Of a DNA stretch of 64,000 nt, positions 46,201-50,429 are shown piece after piece. Source of the DNA: Eutreptiella sp. 'Long Island Sound 2002' (taxonomy: Eukaryota > Euglenozoa > Euglenophyceae > Eutreptiales > Eutreptiaceae); NCBI GenBank assembly GCA_964036045.1, contig OZ038382.1, positions 103,760,007-103,824,006 on the forward strand, written 5' to 3'. Position 1 is the first letter of the stretch. Each line of letters begins with the position of its first letter. The position numbers and the translations under genes are program-made. A model generated the notes under the pieces. That model made no database searches. It saw nothing but the letters and a program-made list of their open reading frames with translations, and was not told where the DNA came from.

Positions 46201-46607
46201 CGGACAACCCCAGCCGTACCATATCCAGCCATTCCAGCGGCATACCCGCTGCCTGCGACGACTACACTGCCACCGGCCGTCCGCATACCGGAGGAGTAGG
46301 CACCAAGTGTTGTGGGAGAGGAGGAGGCATAAGAAGAATAGGCGCCGCCTGGCCTAATACGACCGGACGCTGCGCTCCCCACCACCCGACTGCCAGAACT
46401 TGTGACCCGACTGCCTGAACTTGCGGCTCGGCTGCCAATCGTCACTCTTTCAACACTGCCATCCCTGTGAAGCGTAAAGTGACCGAGGAACGATAAGTCA
46501 GCACTCCAAACTAACTTCAAAGTCATAAGCACGACAGACACCACATACTCGCTCCTGGTGGCCTTCGAGGCAGATCCCGACCGGCTTTTATTTGGACCGA
46601 AAGACAT
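4925..46607 (-). CDS. Alveolin (pellicle/inner-membrane-complex cytoskeletal protein), eight exons
   Basis: Alveolins form the filament network under the alveolar sacs of alveolates and are defined by Val/Pro/Glu/Lys-rich repeats. The exons I join are 46607-46549, 46464-45750, 45122-45009, 44616-44551, 15484-13253, 12423-12307, 10878-10831 and 5710-4925. All junctions are GT-AG. Intron 1 is phase 2 and the other six are phase 0. The model gives 1378 aa: a Ser-rich N terminus, a Gly/Ala domain with VVVVDG motifs (about residues 20-258), alveolin repeats of about 20 aa (259-1117), then a short [10 protein letters not shown] segment, a Gly/Ser/Tyr-rich low-complexity region and two C-terminal DGKIDGK motifs. 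Intron 4 is about 29 kb and full of repeats. The long-distance join is inferred from phase and repeat register. Two or more separate alveolin genes, or misassembly, are the alternatives. Confidence 0.75.
5316..5460 (-). repeat. 45-bp coding minisatellite in alveolin exon 8
   Basis: Three units of 45 bp (starting at 5316, 5361 and 5406) encode the 15-residue repeat [15 protein letters not shown] with small changes. The multiple of three keeps the frame and makes length variation tolerable. Confidence 0.85.
7480..7690. repeat. Diverged dispersed repeat, copy 1
   Basis: The order of motifs GCAAAGATGCAACA, CTTGTGAGGGG, a pyrimidine run, GAGACTT, CAGCTT-AGGACT and CCATCTTCACTGCCGCC is shared with about 15935-16115 in the same orientation. 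Identity is partial, which suggests an old non-autonomous element. Confidence 0.6.
8665..9264 (-). CDS. Unidentified basic, Ser-rich protein nested in alveolin intron 7
   Basis: From ATG at 9264 this frame runs 199 codons to TGA at 8667-8665. The N-terminal half is Ser/Ala/Gln-rich with a possible helix ([13 protein letters not shown]). The C-terminal part is strongly basic ([20 protein letters not shown], then KKH) and could act as a nuclear-localisation or nucleic-acid-binding tail. The frame is also open upstream to a poly-G tract at about 9428, and an acceptor-like TTTTGCCAG lies near 9395, so a further 5' exon is possible. It is on the same strand as the host gene, but its phase does not match the flanking alveolin introns, so it is not a simple alternative exon. 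No family is recognised. Confidence 0.4.
   Translation of the reverse strand: MANSSQQSEALRASASSASQGLVDRFGALLDSLTPDSANSTPISPPHPKNLRAIFSGINNQLDKFRSSSQNQNPRLSVSQESTDLLFTPQKNTSAKAISPASTQKQTNNGVDQSASEADSPVVEPPRRNILRPHLYQSPEEAKKEKEYRKKFYRRSPHAHRKKKHPPHAKSQDYRVFRTTSTRTSSEEKPSPGVLSAPT
10831..10878 (-). CDS. Alveolin exon 7 (16 codons)
   Basis: A 48-bp micro-exon encodes [16 protein letters not shown]. It lies between acceptor GCTTATGGCAG and donor GTGTGCAG, both phase 0. It resembles the start of exon 6 and probably arose by exon duplication. Exon skipping would leave the frame open. Confidence 0.7.
10879..12306 (-). other. Alveolin intron 6
   Basis: This 1.4 kb intron shows no convincing gene. It has short G-rich tracts near 11050, 11790 and 11945. 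Confidence 0.55.
12307..12423 (-). CDS. Alveolin exon 6
   Basis: This is a 39-codon phase-0 exon with acceptor GCACGTCAG and donor GTATGAAC. It encodes [18 protein letters not shown], then a GAGG linker and another [15 protein letters not shown] donor nine bases further upstream in the coding sense (GAG, then GTGGAAG) would shorten it by three codons without changing phase. Confidence 0.7.
12424..13252 (-). other. Alveolin intron 5
   Basis: This 829-bp intron contains nothing I can identify beyond its splice ends. Confidence 0.55.
13253..15484 (-). CDS. Alveolin exon 5: main repeat core, 744 codons
   Basis: One uninterrupted 2232-bp phase-0 exon encodes more than 35 tandem units of about 20 residues. 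They are of the type [19 protein letters not shown] in the first half and [20 protein letters not shown] in the second. The acceptor is GTGTCTACAAG and the donor GTGTGTTG. The unit period is 60 bp. The second half includes a nearly perfect 180-bp duplication (13561-13720 against 13741-13900). This is the diagnostic alveolin domain, expected to assemble into cortical filaments. The opposite strand is also open for hundreds of codons, which follows from the biased codons of the repeat. Confidence 0.9.
13561..13920 (-). repeat. 180-bp tandem duplication inside alveolin exon 5
   Basis: Bases 13561-13720 and 13741-13900 are identical, and the copies differ only at the far end (13721-13740 against 13901-13920). 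The period of 180 bp equals three 20-aa repeat units, so the frame is kept. The identity suggests recent unequal exchange or an assembly duplication. Confidence 0.9.
15935..16115. repeat. Diverged dispersed repeat, copy 2
   Basis: It shares ordered motifs with 7480-7690, including GCAAAGACGCAACACCATG, CTTGTGAGGGGTG and CCATCTTCACTGCCGCC. The two copies lie in different introns of the same alveolin gene. Confidence 0.6.
16215..16288. repeat. 37-bp perfect tandem duplication
   Basis: Two adjacent identical copies of a 37-bp unit begin GACCCTGAATCTAGCC at 16215 and 16252. Confidence 0.95.
16914..17225. repeat. 184-bp tandem duplication (second copy partial)
   Basis: The string GCACTGTGCATTTGAAACAT begins at 16914 and 17098, and both copies continue with TATAGGCAA and ATGGCGTGAACTC. 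The first copy carries an extra GGCAAAAAGG-rich expansion. Confidence 0.8.
17784..17810. repeat. CA microsatellite
   Basis: An uninterrupted run of about 13 CA dinucleotides. A shorter one lies at about 19467-19486. Confidence 0.95.
18128..18135 (+). promoter_or_regulatory. TATA-like box upstream of the AlkB-like frame
   Basis: TATAAATA lies 133 bases before the ATG at 18268. The position is plausible for a promoter with a short 5' leader, but there is no independent support. Confidence 0.3.
18268..18954 (+). CDS. AlkB-like 2OG-Fe(II) oxygenase domain protein, truncated, with a membrane segment
   Basis: The ATG at 18268 opens a 228-codon frame nested antisense in the alveolin intron. Residues 1-40 are strongly basic. 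Residues about 46-66 form a hydrophobic segment ([19 protein letters not shown]). The C-terminal part has the AlkB-type core [20 protein letters not shown] followed by [14 protein letters not shown]. This matches the 'N-x-Y-..-IG-x-H-x-D' strand-loop, in which HTD would supply the first His and Asp iron ligands. The second iron-binding His and the RxxxxxR 2-oxoglutarate motif are not seen; a frame change at about 18920 breaks the frame first. Related enzymes remove alkyl groups from nucleic acids or proteins. It could be a decayed host gene or transposon/virus cargo. Confidence 0.5.
   Translation: MVKNNTVTVKNIRKGSGVRHRQNIKKRTKQNVARKLARHAEEYSGKLLLLVPVLIVAMLGAFLWARGRRVLRQHNHECPLPDYLMPITGALLIHDYIDGTMERVLTRVARNVVSKEPGAGRLVAQYGGHFSFVRGQSNRVRLWYPLEEEAPGALVQLRDRFADDFLCALLALMVNAYRPHQGIGLHTDDEDYEEPVFVVSLEGTATLQFMEFDSPASFGIHRRRDFSV
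18920..19171 (+). pseudogene. Frame-shifted continuation of the AlkB-like gene
   Basis: After the stop at 18952-18954 the next frame is open and protein-like. It overlaps the end of the first frame ([20 protein letters not shown] at about 18915-18975) and continues with Glu/Arg-rich helix-like sequence to TGA at 19169-19171. A one- or two-base indel near 18920 would join it to the oxygenase frame. The segment contains no recognisable C-terminal AlkB motif, so it may instead be an added helical domain. Confidence 0.4.
19172..20373. other. Gene-free spacer
   Basis: It contains a CA microsatellite (about 19467-19486) and poly-G runs at 19521-19534, 19611-19621 and 20227-20244. Open frames on the minus strand (19583-20053) show no recognisable protein character. 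Confidence 0.5.
20374..21654 (-). pseudogene. PiggyBac-like transposase with one in-frame stop
   Basis: One continuous minus-strand frame encodes about 425 codons, broken only by TAG at 20949-20947. Upstream of the stop, the [11 protein letters not shown] motif, then [20 protein letters not shown] and [10 protein letters not shown] match the PiggyBac-type DDE_Tnp_1_7 fold with its first catalytic Asp. The second is in [15 protein letters not shown]. Downstream of the stop, [10 protein letters not shown] and [12 protein letters not shown] carry the probable third Asp. The C-terminal Cys/His cluster (CTHC, CGAC, HMHIKC) corresponds to the cysteine-rich domain usual in this family. N-terminal pieces continue in other frames to about 22050. 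TTAA-flanked termini were not found. It is most likely inactive. Confidence 0.75.
21663..22054 (-). pseudogene. Frame-broken N-terminal remnant next to the PiggyBac-like transposase
   Basis: Minus-strand frames at 22054-21863 ([20 protein letters not shown]) and 21947-21726 ([19 protein letters not shown]) look protein-like. They lie directly upstream of the transposase in the same direction. The NHRSLLPWV portion resembles the region before the catalytic core in PiggyBac proteins. Frame changes separate the pieces. Confidence 0.4.
22067..22214. repeat. 24-bp minisatellite, about six units
   Basis: Units of the type CTTGCTGAGGGCCTTGGCCT (24 bp with TTGC) start at 22091, 22115, 22139 and onward. 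The long frames through it on both strands are products of the repeat. Confidence 0.9.
22236..22655. repeat. 88-bp GC-rich repeat: three direct units plus one inverted unit
   Basis: Direct units start at 22391, 22479 and 22567 with TGCGGGCCGCCGAGCCGCAG. An inverted, diverged unit occupies 22236-22306. The arrangement can fold back on itself. Confidence 0.85.
22319..23722. mobile_element. 1.4 kb segment bounded by inverted repeats of about 80 bp
   Basis: Bases 22319-22400 (ACCGTCGCGTCTCTGACCCA, then a GTTGGGCCTGCCCCAACACC stretch) recur in reverse complement at 23637-23722. The segment also holds an 86-bp direct repeat (22637-22722, nearly identical just outside at 23725-23810). Inside is minus-strand coding-like sequence. 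This could be a non-autonomous or cargo-bearing foldback transposon. Target-site duplications were not identified. Confidence 0.5.
23062..23262 (-). CDS. Unidentified coding-like fragment inside the inverted-repeat segment
   Basis: Reading the minus strand from about 23262, one frame stays open for more than 60 codons with balanced composition. It includes [20 protein letters not shown], then [20 protein letters not shown] and [19 protein letters not shown]. Before it lies a Pro-rich stretch (23480-23270) and after it another Pro-rich tail to about 22860 in neighbouring frames. The family is not recognised. Poly-G/C tracts around it may be the cause of the frame changes. Confidence 0.35.
23725..23810. 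repeat. 86-bp direct repeat, second copy
   Basis: It matches 22637-22722 (CCAAGACGCACTTCCTCGCC start, CGGTGCACACTTGCC or CAGTGCACACTTGCC end) with about three differences. Confidence 0.85.
23811..26306. repeat. Dispersed and tandem repeat zone without a clear gene
   Basis: A motif CATCACTGAAGGGG recurs at about 24627, 25631 and 25790, with relatives near 25545. An AGAAAAAGGT-CCTGCAG motif recurs at 24542 and 25393. A 154-bp tandem duplication starts at 25597 and 25751 (ACATGTCAAAACCCCTTCTT). A second duplication of about 92 bp starts at 25929 and 26021 (CCATTTCCCAACTTTCCCC) with a variable poly-G run between. A 332-codon minus-strand frame across 23689-24687 is not protein-like. Confidence 0.6.
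26307..29115. repeat. 148-bp satellite, block A (about 19 units)
   Basis: Units of 147-149 bp repeat head to tail. Unit starts (AGTAGCTCTCACC) fall at 26387, 26535, 26684, 26831, 26978, 27127 and 27276. Each unit holds TTTATTTCA-TTTTTGC, AGAGATCTGGAGGCCCAAAG, GACTATCCGCCCCCGTC and TTGCAACCCAGGCATTT. Units diverge by perhaps 10-20 percent. The length matches the DNA wrapped on one nucleosome. Several units remain open for about 100 codons, which is a by-product. Confidence 0.9.
29150..29500. repeat. Roughly 105-bp repeat, three diverged units
   Basis: GCCATTTTGCCCAC or close variants occur at 29179, 29289 and 29391, each followed by a GAGACGG- or GGACGGC-like string and GTTAA-GTGGCCATTTTTT. 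Confidence 0.7.
29650..29677. other. Perfect 11-bp hairpin
   Basis: CTAGTGAAATT is followed after six bases by its exact reverse complement AATTTCACTAG. It lies in otherwise featureless sequence between satellite blocks. Confidence 0.8.
29678..30940. other. Gene-free spacer before the 10-bp array
   Basis: It includes AT-rich sequence at 29780-29900, poly-G/C runs at 30025, 30060 and 30218, and two CTAGAAC clusters. A TTAGCCCG-rich block is followed by GGATTGTGTATAAAGTC and GTCTGATGTCTGAT repeats (30614-30690). No gene is supported. Confidence 0.5.
30144..30401. repeat. CTAGAAC/GTTCTAG palindrome clusters 1 and 2
   Basis: Clusters at 30144-30187 and 30331-30401 contain repeated CTAGAAC and its complement GTTCTAG, including GTTCTAGAACGCCGCTAGAA and three GCTAGAACGCC units. 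The same motif marks four more clusters to the right. Confidence 0.8.
30941..32394. repeat. 10-bp satellite, about 145 units
   Basis: The unit AGG(C/T)CCCCAT repeats with almost no phase slip for 1.45 kb. Variants such as AGGTGCCAAT followed by A(A/G/C)GCCCCCAT recur at 31021, 31211, 31631, 31891 and 32181, which hints at a higher-order pattern. Because ten is not a multiple of three, all minus-strand frames read a [10 protein letters not shown]-like repeat. This is not a gene. Confidence 0.95.
32395..35688. repeat. 52-bp double-palindrome satellite, about 63 units
   Basis: Each 52-bp unit contains two inverted repeats. AAATATTTGACGGA pairs with TCCGTCAAATATTT around a six-base loop, and GGGGGT pairs with ACCCCC around a short loop. 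Unit spacing is exactly 52 bp (for example 32596, 32648, 32700, 32752). The loop reads ACCACA or ACCCCA before about 33890 and TGTGGT or TGGGGT after it, so the array changes orientation. From 34540 a seven-unit block of 364 bp is repeated (34540-34903 and 34904 onward). Confidence 0.95.
35689..36253. other. Spacer right of the satellite arrays
   Basis: It is rich in poly-G/C tracts. At 35893-35965 it carries AAAGTCTGATGTCTGATG and TATACACAATCC followed by TTAGCCCGATTAGCCC. Parts are the reverse complement of 30614-30690 on the other side of the arrays. No gene is supported. Confidence 0.5.
36254..36996 (+). pseudogene. Unidentified plus-strand coding-like remnant
   Basis: A strong acceptor (TTTTTTTTGTCTCTTCAG) is followed at 36254 by [18 protein letters not shown] and [19 protein letters not shown], then a possible donor GTAGGTGG at 36408. 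Downstream, other plus frames hold [49 protein letters not shown] and a Lys-rich [17 protein letters not shown] end. Frame changes coincide with poly-G/C runs. The stop could be the TAG in the CTAGAAC cluster at about 36983-36987. The family is unknown. It converges with the minus-strand transposon gene at that cluster and may belong to the same element. Confidence 0.35.
36946..37015. repeat. CTAGAAC/GTTCTAG palindrome cluster 3
   Basis: It contains GTTCTAG, GCTAGATCAGCGCTAGAACG and CACCGCTAGAAC. It lies between two converging coding-like regions. Confidence 0.75.
38389..38500. repeat. CTAGAAC/GTTCTAG cluster 4, inside an intron
   Basis: Several GTTCTAG, TCTAGCG and CTAGAAC copies fill most of the intron between 38518 and 38375 of the DDE-like gene (donor GTATATTT, acceptor GTGCTATAG). 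Confidence 0.8.
39655..39724. repeat. CTAGAAC/GTTCTAG cluster 5, inside an intron
   Basis: GTTCTAGTCTAG, TCTAGCGTCTAGCGAGCGG and ACTAGATCAAAACTAGAACG fill the intron from 39751 to 39623 of the DDE-like gene (donor GTAGTCC, acceptor CATGTTTAG). Confidence 0.8.
40618..40682. repeat. CTAGAAC/GTTCTAG cluster 6, upstream of the DDE-like gene
   Basis: GTTCTAG, GGCTAGAACGTTCTAGCTAG and GGCTAGAACG lie about 135-200 bases before the ATG at 40483 and just beyond the end of the neighbouring recombinase-like frame. Confidence 0.75.
40693..41247 (-). CDS. Tyrosine-recombinase-like (Crypton or DIRS type) fragment
   Basis: A 184-codon minus-strand frame contains [16 protein letters not shown], then [17 protein letters not shown], then [19 protein letters not shown]. 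The last block fits the tyrosine-recombinase box II pattern in which a His and a C-terminal Tyr are spaced by a 'T-x4-Y' turn, and the Arg-rich block would hold the upstream Arg. Family members cut and rejoin DNA through the Tyr. The protein-like sequence may extend upstream to about 41400 in another frame ([15 protein letters not shown]). The N-terminal part of a normal recombinase (300 aa or more) is missing, so this is probably a truncated transposon gene. The assignment rests on motif shape only. Confidence 0.4.
   Translation of the reverse strand: MPSITNLVMPFFDQWMLPGSDPRTCVIEAICVQLADLELAPPGYPHPWLWRQVNKKGELTAEPLSADNVWRRVSRFCTRVLGRTVQMRDVARRAAVSKVQQCKAVSSEDLAKIMHVRPDTIGVYHSVKEKHRMRVAAAMAVVHTASGGVTSAAHLPPVQSVGQYNDCVQHPLPQRTPQSTLGTR
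41248..41868. other. Spacer with CCAACCGCCA low-complexity block
   Basis: From about 41694 to 41802 the sequence is built of CCAACCGCCA, CCACCAA and similar words. The rest may include a 5' remnant of the recombinase-like gene. Confidence 0.55.
41869..42780. repeat. 148-bp satellite, block B (about six units)
   Basis: It has the same unit and orientation as block A. Bases 42005-42345 match 26650-26990 almost exactly, including the irregular AGAAGATCACC unit and the CATCGACCTGTAGAGG variant, so a run of more than two units was copied as a block. It ends at about 42775 after AGCCCCAACCAGT. Confidence 0.9.
42781..43581. repeat. Spacer with long CA microsatellite
   Basis: The main feature is an uninterrupted CA run of about 25 repeats at 43231-43280. 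A second CA run lies at 43599-43617. No gene is supported. Confidence 0.75.
43582..44241 (-). CDS. Unidentified open frame near the 5' side of the giant intron
   Basis: This minus-strand frame of 219 codons has a protein-like middle ([20 protein letters not shown], then [16 protein letters not shown] and [18 protein letters not shown]). Its last codons read through a CA microsatellite, so the true end is earlier or in another exon. It precedes the tyrosine-recombinase-like fragment on the same strand and might be part of that element. No family is recognised. Confidence 0.25.
   Translation of the reverse strand: MQILTKTGQTGLVIPLFCTGALGRHWWVFLWLLAIWGCLDLWPVQGAMTEYLTTRIDELLVFCWLTEAAHFPPVKEGYGLFLGRRGSYTLSVIAWPHTVSVTGDCCTAVARVMGHILVRQADGPGKTFVEPSALNHCWKLRLGLRGGTGKMHACRIFSVCAGNCREGLAKTKSDTLPVVSLQVQGITGDWCDDSACLNVVATSCTDADCVCVCVCPPGK
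44551..44616 (-). CDS. Alveolin exon 4: repeat exon before the giant intron
   Basis: The exon has 22 codons in phase 0. The acceptor is CTTCCACAG and the donor GTGTGTTC. It encodes [19 protein letters not shown] plus IVK. The ending IVK joins in register to [12 protein letters not shown] at 15484, as IVK-VPEV does inside exon 5. Confidence 0.75.
45009..45122 (-). CDS. Alveolin exon 3: first repeat exon
   Basis: The exon has 38 codons in phase 0. The acceptor is GGGCCAGCAG and the donor is GTACGTCA. It encodes [18 protein letters not shown] followed by [14 protein letters not shown], a clear start of the alveolin repeat domain. Confidence 0.75.
45647..45669. repeat. Short interstitial TTAGGG-type repeat
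   Basis: GGTTAGGGTTAGGGTTAGGG plus TTA lies inside alveolin intron 2. It is telomere-like but only three and a half units long. Confidence 0.85.
45750..46464 (-). CDS. Alveolin exon 2: Gly/Ala-rich domain with VVVVDG repeats
   Basis: This 715-bp exon encodes about 238 residues rich in Gly, Ala, Ser and Val. A short motif of the form VVVVDG or IVVDE recurs five or six times between 46230 and 45860, spaced by Gly/Ala linkers (for example [14 protein letters not shown] and [14 protein letters not shown]). A Tyr-rich tail follows ([15 protein letters not shown]). The donor GTATGCAG comes directly after the codons for GQRVT. The composition resembles low-complexity end domains found beside alveolin cores in other family members; their function is unknown. 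Confidence 0.7.
46549..46607 (-). CDS. Alveolin exon 1
   Basis: The ATG at 46607-46605 starts a 19-codon Ser/Lys-rich leader ([19 protein letters not shown]) plus two bases. The donor after GAGCGA is GTATGTGG. The 84-bp intron ends in CTTCACAG. The phase-2 junction makes a Glu codon (GA+G) and continues as DGSVERV. The bases immediately before the ATG (TTCTCTTCCAG) themselves look like a splice acceptor. Confidence 0.7.
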
Positions 46608-46640
46608 CTGGAAGAGAACAAGGGCCGCGGTGCGGACTGC
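46608..46640 (-). promoter_or_regulatory. Splice-acceptor-like sequence directly before the alveolin start codon
   Basis: On the minus strand the ATG is immediately preceded by CCCTTGTTCTCTTCCAG, a pyrimidine tract plus CAG. This fits a 5'-UTR intron acceptor or a trans-splicing site. No partner donor was identified. Confidence 0.45.
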
Positions 46641-48895
46641 TGACGTTACCCGTTTCAGTCCCTCCCCAGAAACCCGGGCAGAGGAGTTACTATCAAGTTA
46701 ACGAACCCAATTTTGCAAACTTTTGCTGGTTATTCCCCAACATGTGTGTCGGAATTGCCAATTTACTTTCCAAATCCCAAGCCACAAAATACCAGAATCC
46801 ACACAGCAGCGAGTAGTGAACAGTTTTCGCTTTCGCATGTTTTCATCCCGCCTCAGACAGCGGGATTGCAGCTTTCGGTATTACAAGGACTTTCTGAACT
46901 TTTTGGGGGGTAAAAAACAAACAATGTGGGACTCTCCAGATTTGCAAAGTCCGAGAGTGCTCCCTTAGTGCGCGGTGGGGCAATAGTGGGGCATCTAATC
47001 GCTACCAATCATAGCTTCCATGGCAATCCATGCAAATGCCACAAAAACGTGGCGTTTTGCCCAGTGAAGCCCAGTGGATACTTGCATGCAGGATGCCTGC
47101 TTTCTTCGGCAGATCAACAACAGGCACAGCAGGAATGGTTGTCACAGGCTTCAAGTGCCCAGCTCTGTACCAAGGTGCAGGGCATGCGGGCAGGTGGTGC
47201 ACCAAGAACAGCAAGAACAGCTCTTTTTTGCCTTGAAACTCGGAGTAACCACTACCATCTAGGAGTGAGACCACCTAGCTTGTGAAGAATGTCAGAGTAC
47301 AAGCACGCCTTTGCAGAAGTGCAACGGACCGTGTCTACCACTTTGAAGAAAATGTTGTGAACATACTCTTCTAAATCCCAAAGTCCGTTGAAATGATGAA
47401 ATCTACTCATACCATTTTTTTTGTTAACAAGGGAGTCACACCAGGAAAGCGCCTGAAGTTCAGCCTGAAGTCCAGGTCTCACCGGGATACCGAACAAGGG
47501 AGGGCGTTTTTTTAACTGCGGTCGGTCGCACCTCAGACCGTAGCGATTTAGCCCCGTGTCGCGATTTTAGCGAAGGACTGCTCGGTGACAAAAACTCGAC
47601 AATTTTTTTGCGACGAAGTCGCCTGGAACGAAGACATTGCAACAAGAACGATGTGTTTGTTACGCTTTCTGGATTTTGCGCTCCCAAACCATTCATTTTG
47701 ACTGACTCACATTGTTGCACCGTAACGTTTTGTTTCCTTCGCCTTTTTTGGCCGTGTTGCTGGTGGCAAGGCTCGTTGGGACATAACTGCACCTTTTGTG
47801 CAAAGCTTTGACGTTGCGTTTTGCTTCACCATTCGTAATACATTATGCAATTTGCATCGTTGTCAATGTTACATTCTTGCCATAGATGGCAAGCTTTGGG
47901 CAACCAAGTTGTTTACAAGCAAGTTCGGTGAACTAAGTGAGACCTTTGTTGGAAGTGGTGTGTTTCTTTCATGTCGGTTAGTAAATGCTCGTTACGTTTT
48001 CCTTGCCGAGCTAGATGCTCGTTATGATTTGCGATTGCCAATGTACATTTCGAACAAAAAAGTAGCATGTTCGTTCTATTTGTTGTAGATGTAGAAGAGA
48101 AAGTATTCTGCATTGCAAAAGGAATAATACCTCCTCATTCTTCAGCTTGTATGGTGATACATTGGTATTGTGCTGCATGTTGTGCTTTTGGGATCAAGGG
48201 GTTGTCACTTGGGAAGTTACAAGTCTCCAGGCGGCATATGAGGACCAACCGTGTTTCTTTTTGGATCCGGCATCCTCAAAATAGGGGGAGGGGGTTCATG
48301 GAGAAAGACTATGTCCAATGCACACGTACCCTTCCGCGTCCCTCTCGCCTCCCTCGCAAACGGGAAGCTGCGCAGAAGTGCGAAATTCGTGGGTCTTCGA
48401 AAAATTGCAATTTCTCCAACATATCAATGAATTAGCAAAAACCGAGGGAGGCTTTTCGTTCCTTAGTGTTGCTCTCTAAGAGGAAAAAAAAACCCGCCTC
48501 CTAACGAGACGGTGATGTTACGTTATGAACTTCGCCTTTGGTTAGCGCGCTAGGATTTGCTCCTGCATCCGTAGTGTTAAGGTAAAATGACCAGTTATGA
48601 GGCCAAAGACTTAGCGATGGGCCTGGCGGCTGCAATTACTACTCGATGGTAAATTTGGACAAGTAGGTAGATCAACAATGAAAGTTGTGAGTTTAAATCT
48701 ATCCCTCACTTGCATTTCATTACTGGCCGAGGAAATCTCATTTCTGCCAGGTACCGGAATCGCACCGGATTTAGGATGGTGACCAAACCCGAGCGAGGCA
48801 AGAAAAGGTGTATTACGCTGATTTCAACGATTTTATCAACAATTTTTGCCTATTCGTTGCCTTTTAAATTTGATTGCTTTTATTTAGATATCTAG
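46641..48895. other. Upstream region of the alveolin gene; no clear gene
   Basis: This interval should contain the alveolin promoter on the minus strand. Plus-strand frames at 47798-48088 and 48067-48435 are of uncertain coding value and have no recognisable motif. Confidence 0.45.
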
Positions 48896-49628
48896 ATGCG
48901 GGCGGTGAAGGGTTGTGCCAAGGCCTCGCTCATGGAGGTCACCTCAAGGGAGCGAAGGAGGTCTCAACGGCCTCAGCAGAAGCCAAGGAAGTCGCCACGC
49001 CCCAAGGCTGCCCCACGTTGCATGTACCCGCCCCCCAAGGATGCGTGTGAGGTTACGAAGGCCGCCGCCGCTGCAATTGCTGGACAGATGAGTCAGCGAC
49101 AGGCTTCAAGCGAGCACGCCGTCTGCCGCTCAGATGTACAACGAGCTGTCGATCGCCACAGGTACATACTTGTCTCTACCATGTTCGTCATCTCGGTTCT
49201 ACACTTGCAATGGTGTCTTCCATCTCCATCTTCTGTCGCCTTTGTTTGACCTGTGTCTGTGCAGTGTGGGAGACACGTTGCAGCCGAAGCGTAGAGGGCC
49301 CAAGCCTTTGGTGGACTAGAGCGCGCTGGTTGAATGGTTGGAGTGAGAGCGTCAGCAAGGAAGGCCACCCACAAGGGACAACATCATCAGCGAGGCATCT
49401 AGGATGTACAAGGATAGCGTGCGAGCAGATGACAGGCCGTCGACGACGCTGGCACTGATGAGTATAGAGAAGCGGTGGCGCCTCTTTCTTCGTCGCCACC
49501 CTGTGGTGTCTGTTCACCTTGCGCAACATGCTGAGAGTGTGCGCCTGGACAAGAAGCTGACGAAGGACGAGTGGACGACCTGGTTTAATGAAGCAGGTCA
49601 CAACTCTACTCTAGCATATTGCCCCTAA
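48896..49628 (+). pseudogene. Pogo/Tigger-like transposase, N-terminal remnant
   Basis: From ATG at 48896 a basic N terminus leads to SDVQRAVDRH and a possible donor (GTACATAC at about 49162). A matching acceptor (CTGTGTCTGTGCAG at about 49262) restores a frame reading DTLQPKRRGPKPLVD, then GRPPTRDNIISEASRMYKDS and IEKRWRLFLRRHPVVSVHL. The WRLFLRRHP block matches the CENP-B-type helix-turn-helix of pogo transposases, with A-rich alpha-helical sequence before it. In-frame TAG (about 49317) and TGA (about 49346) interrupt it. The catalytic DDE part is absent; the frame ends at TAA 49626. It differs from the neighbouring pogo-like gene. Confidence 0.55.
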
Positions 49629-50077
49629 GGGATCATTATATGACCCTATATATGGGACTACTGTATATTATATTCCATTTCCTGTTAGGAACATAGGATG
49701 TGAGATAGATAAGGCAATCTTGGATCCTTTGTAGTTATATGATAGGGTGGATTTCACATATGTGTATAGCAGGTATTTCATTGGCTATGTATATCATACA
49801 GGGGGTGGTAATAGTTCGTAAGCGTAAAGGTTCGTTTTGTAGCAGTTCGTTTTGGTGGCGTTCCGAACTACTGCATGTAGAAACCGGCATGTGTTACGAA
49901 CCGCTGCGGGAATGAACTAAAACCGCGCAGATGTGTTCCAATTTTGGTCAAATTTGGGGAAGCAGAACAAAGGCTTTTGTATCGCGGTCTGTTGAGCTTC
50001 TGTGGTCATAATAGTAGTAATAATGATGATAGTAACAATAATGATGAATAACATTGATAATTTTTCTGTCTTCAGTC
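49629..50077. other. AT-rich spacer between two pogo-like remnants
   Basis: It contains TATATA-rich sequence and AATAATGATGATAG-type trinucleotide runs at about 50010-50045. A TTTTTCTGTCTTCAG acceptor-like string ends at 50075, just before the next start codon. Confidence 0.5.
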
Positions 50078-50429
50078 ATGCAGCGCTTCGTCACAAAGCG
50101 AGGCCAGTCCATGAACACCGCCTTGGCCGCAATCGTAGAGGCTGAGAGCCAGAAGGTGTCCAGCAGTTCTAAGGCCCGTCAATACAAGAGTTCAGCGCCG
50201 AGGACTTGGCTAGAGTGGACGCCGGCGCAAAAGTCCCTTTGTGTGCAACTGTTCTTGGAAGGTAAGTACAACCACATTGTTTTGCGTTACGGGTGTCAAG
50301 CGCCGCCCCTTACCACGCTTCGCACCCGGGCTGGCAAGGTATAGGAGGGTGAGCCACTGGAAGGGTACGGCACCGACTCAGCTCTCAGCCGCACGGAGGA
50401 GGAGACCATTCTGAAGTTCATCAAAGAGC

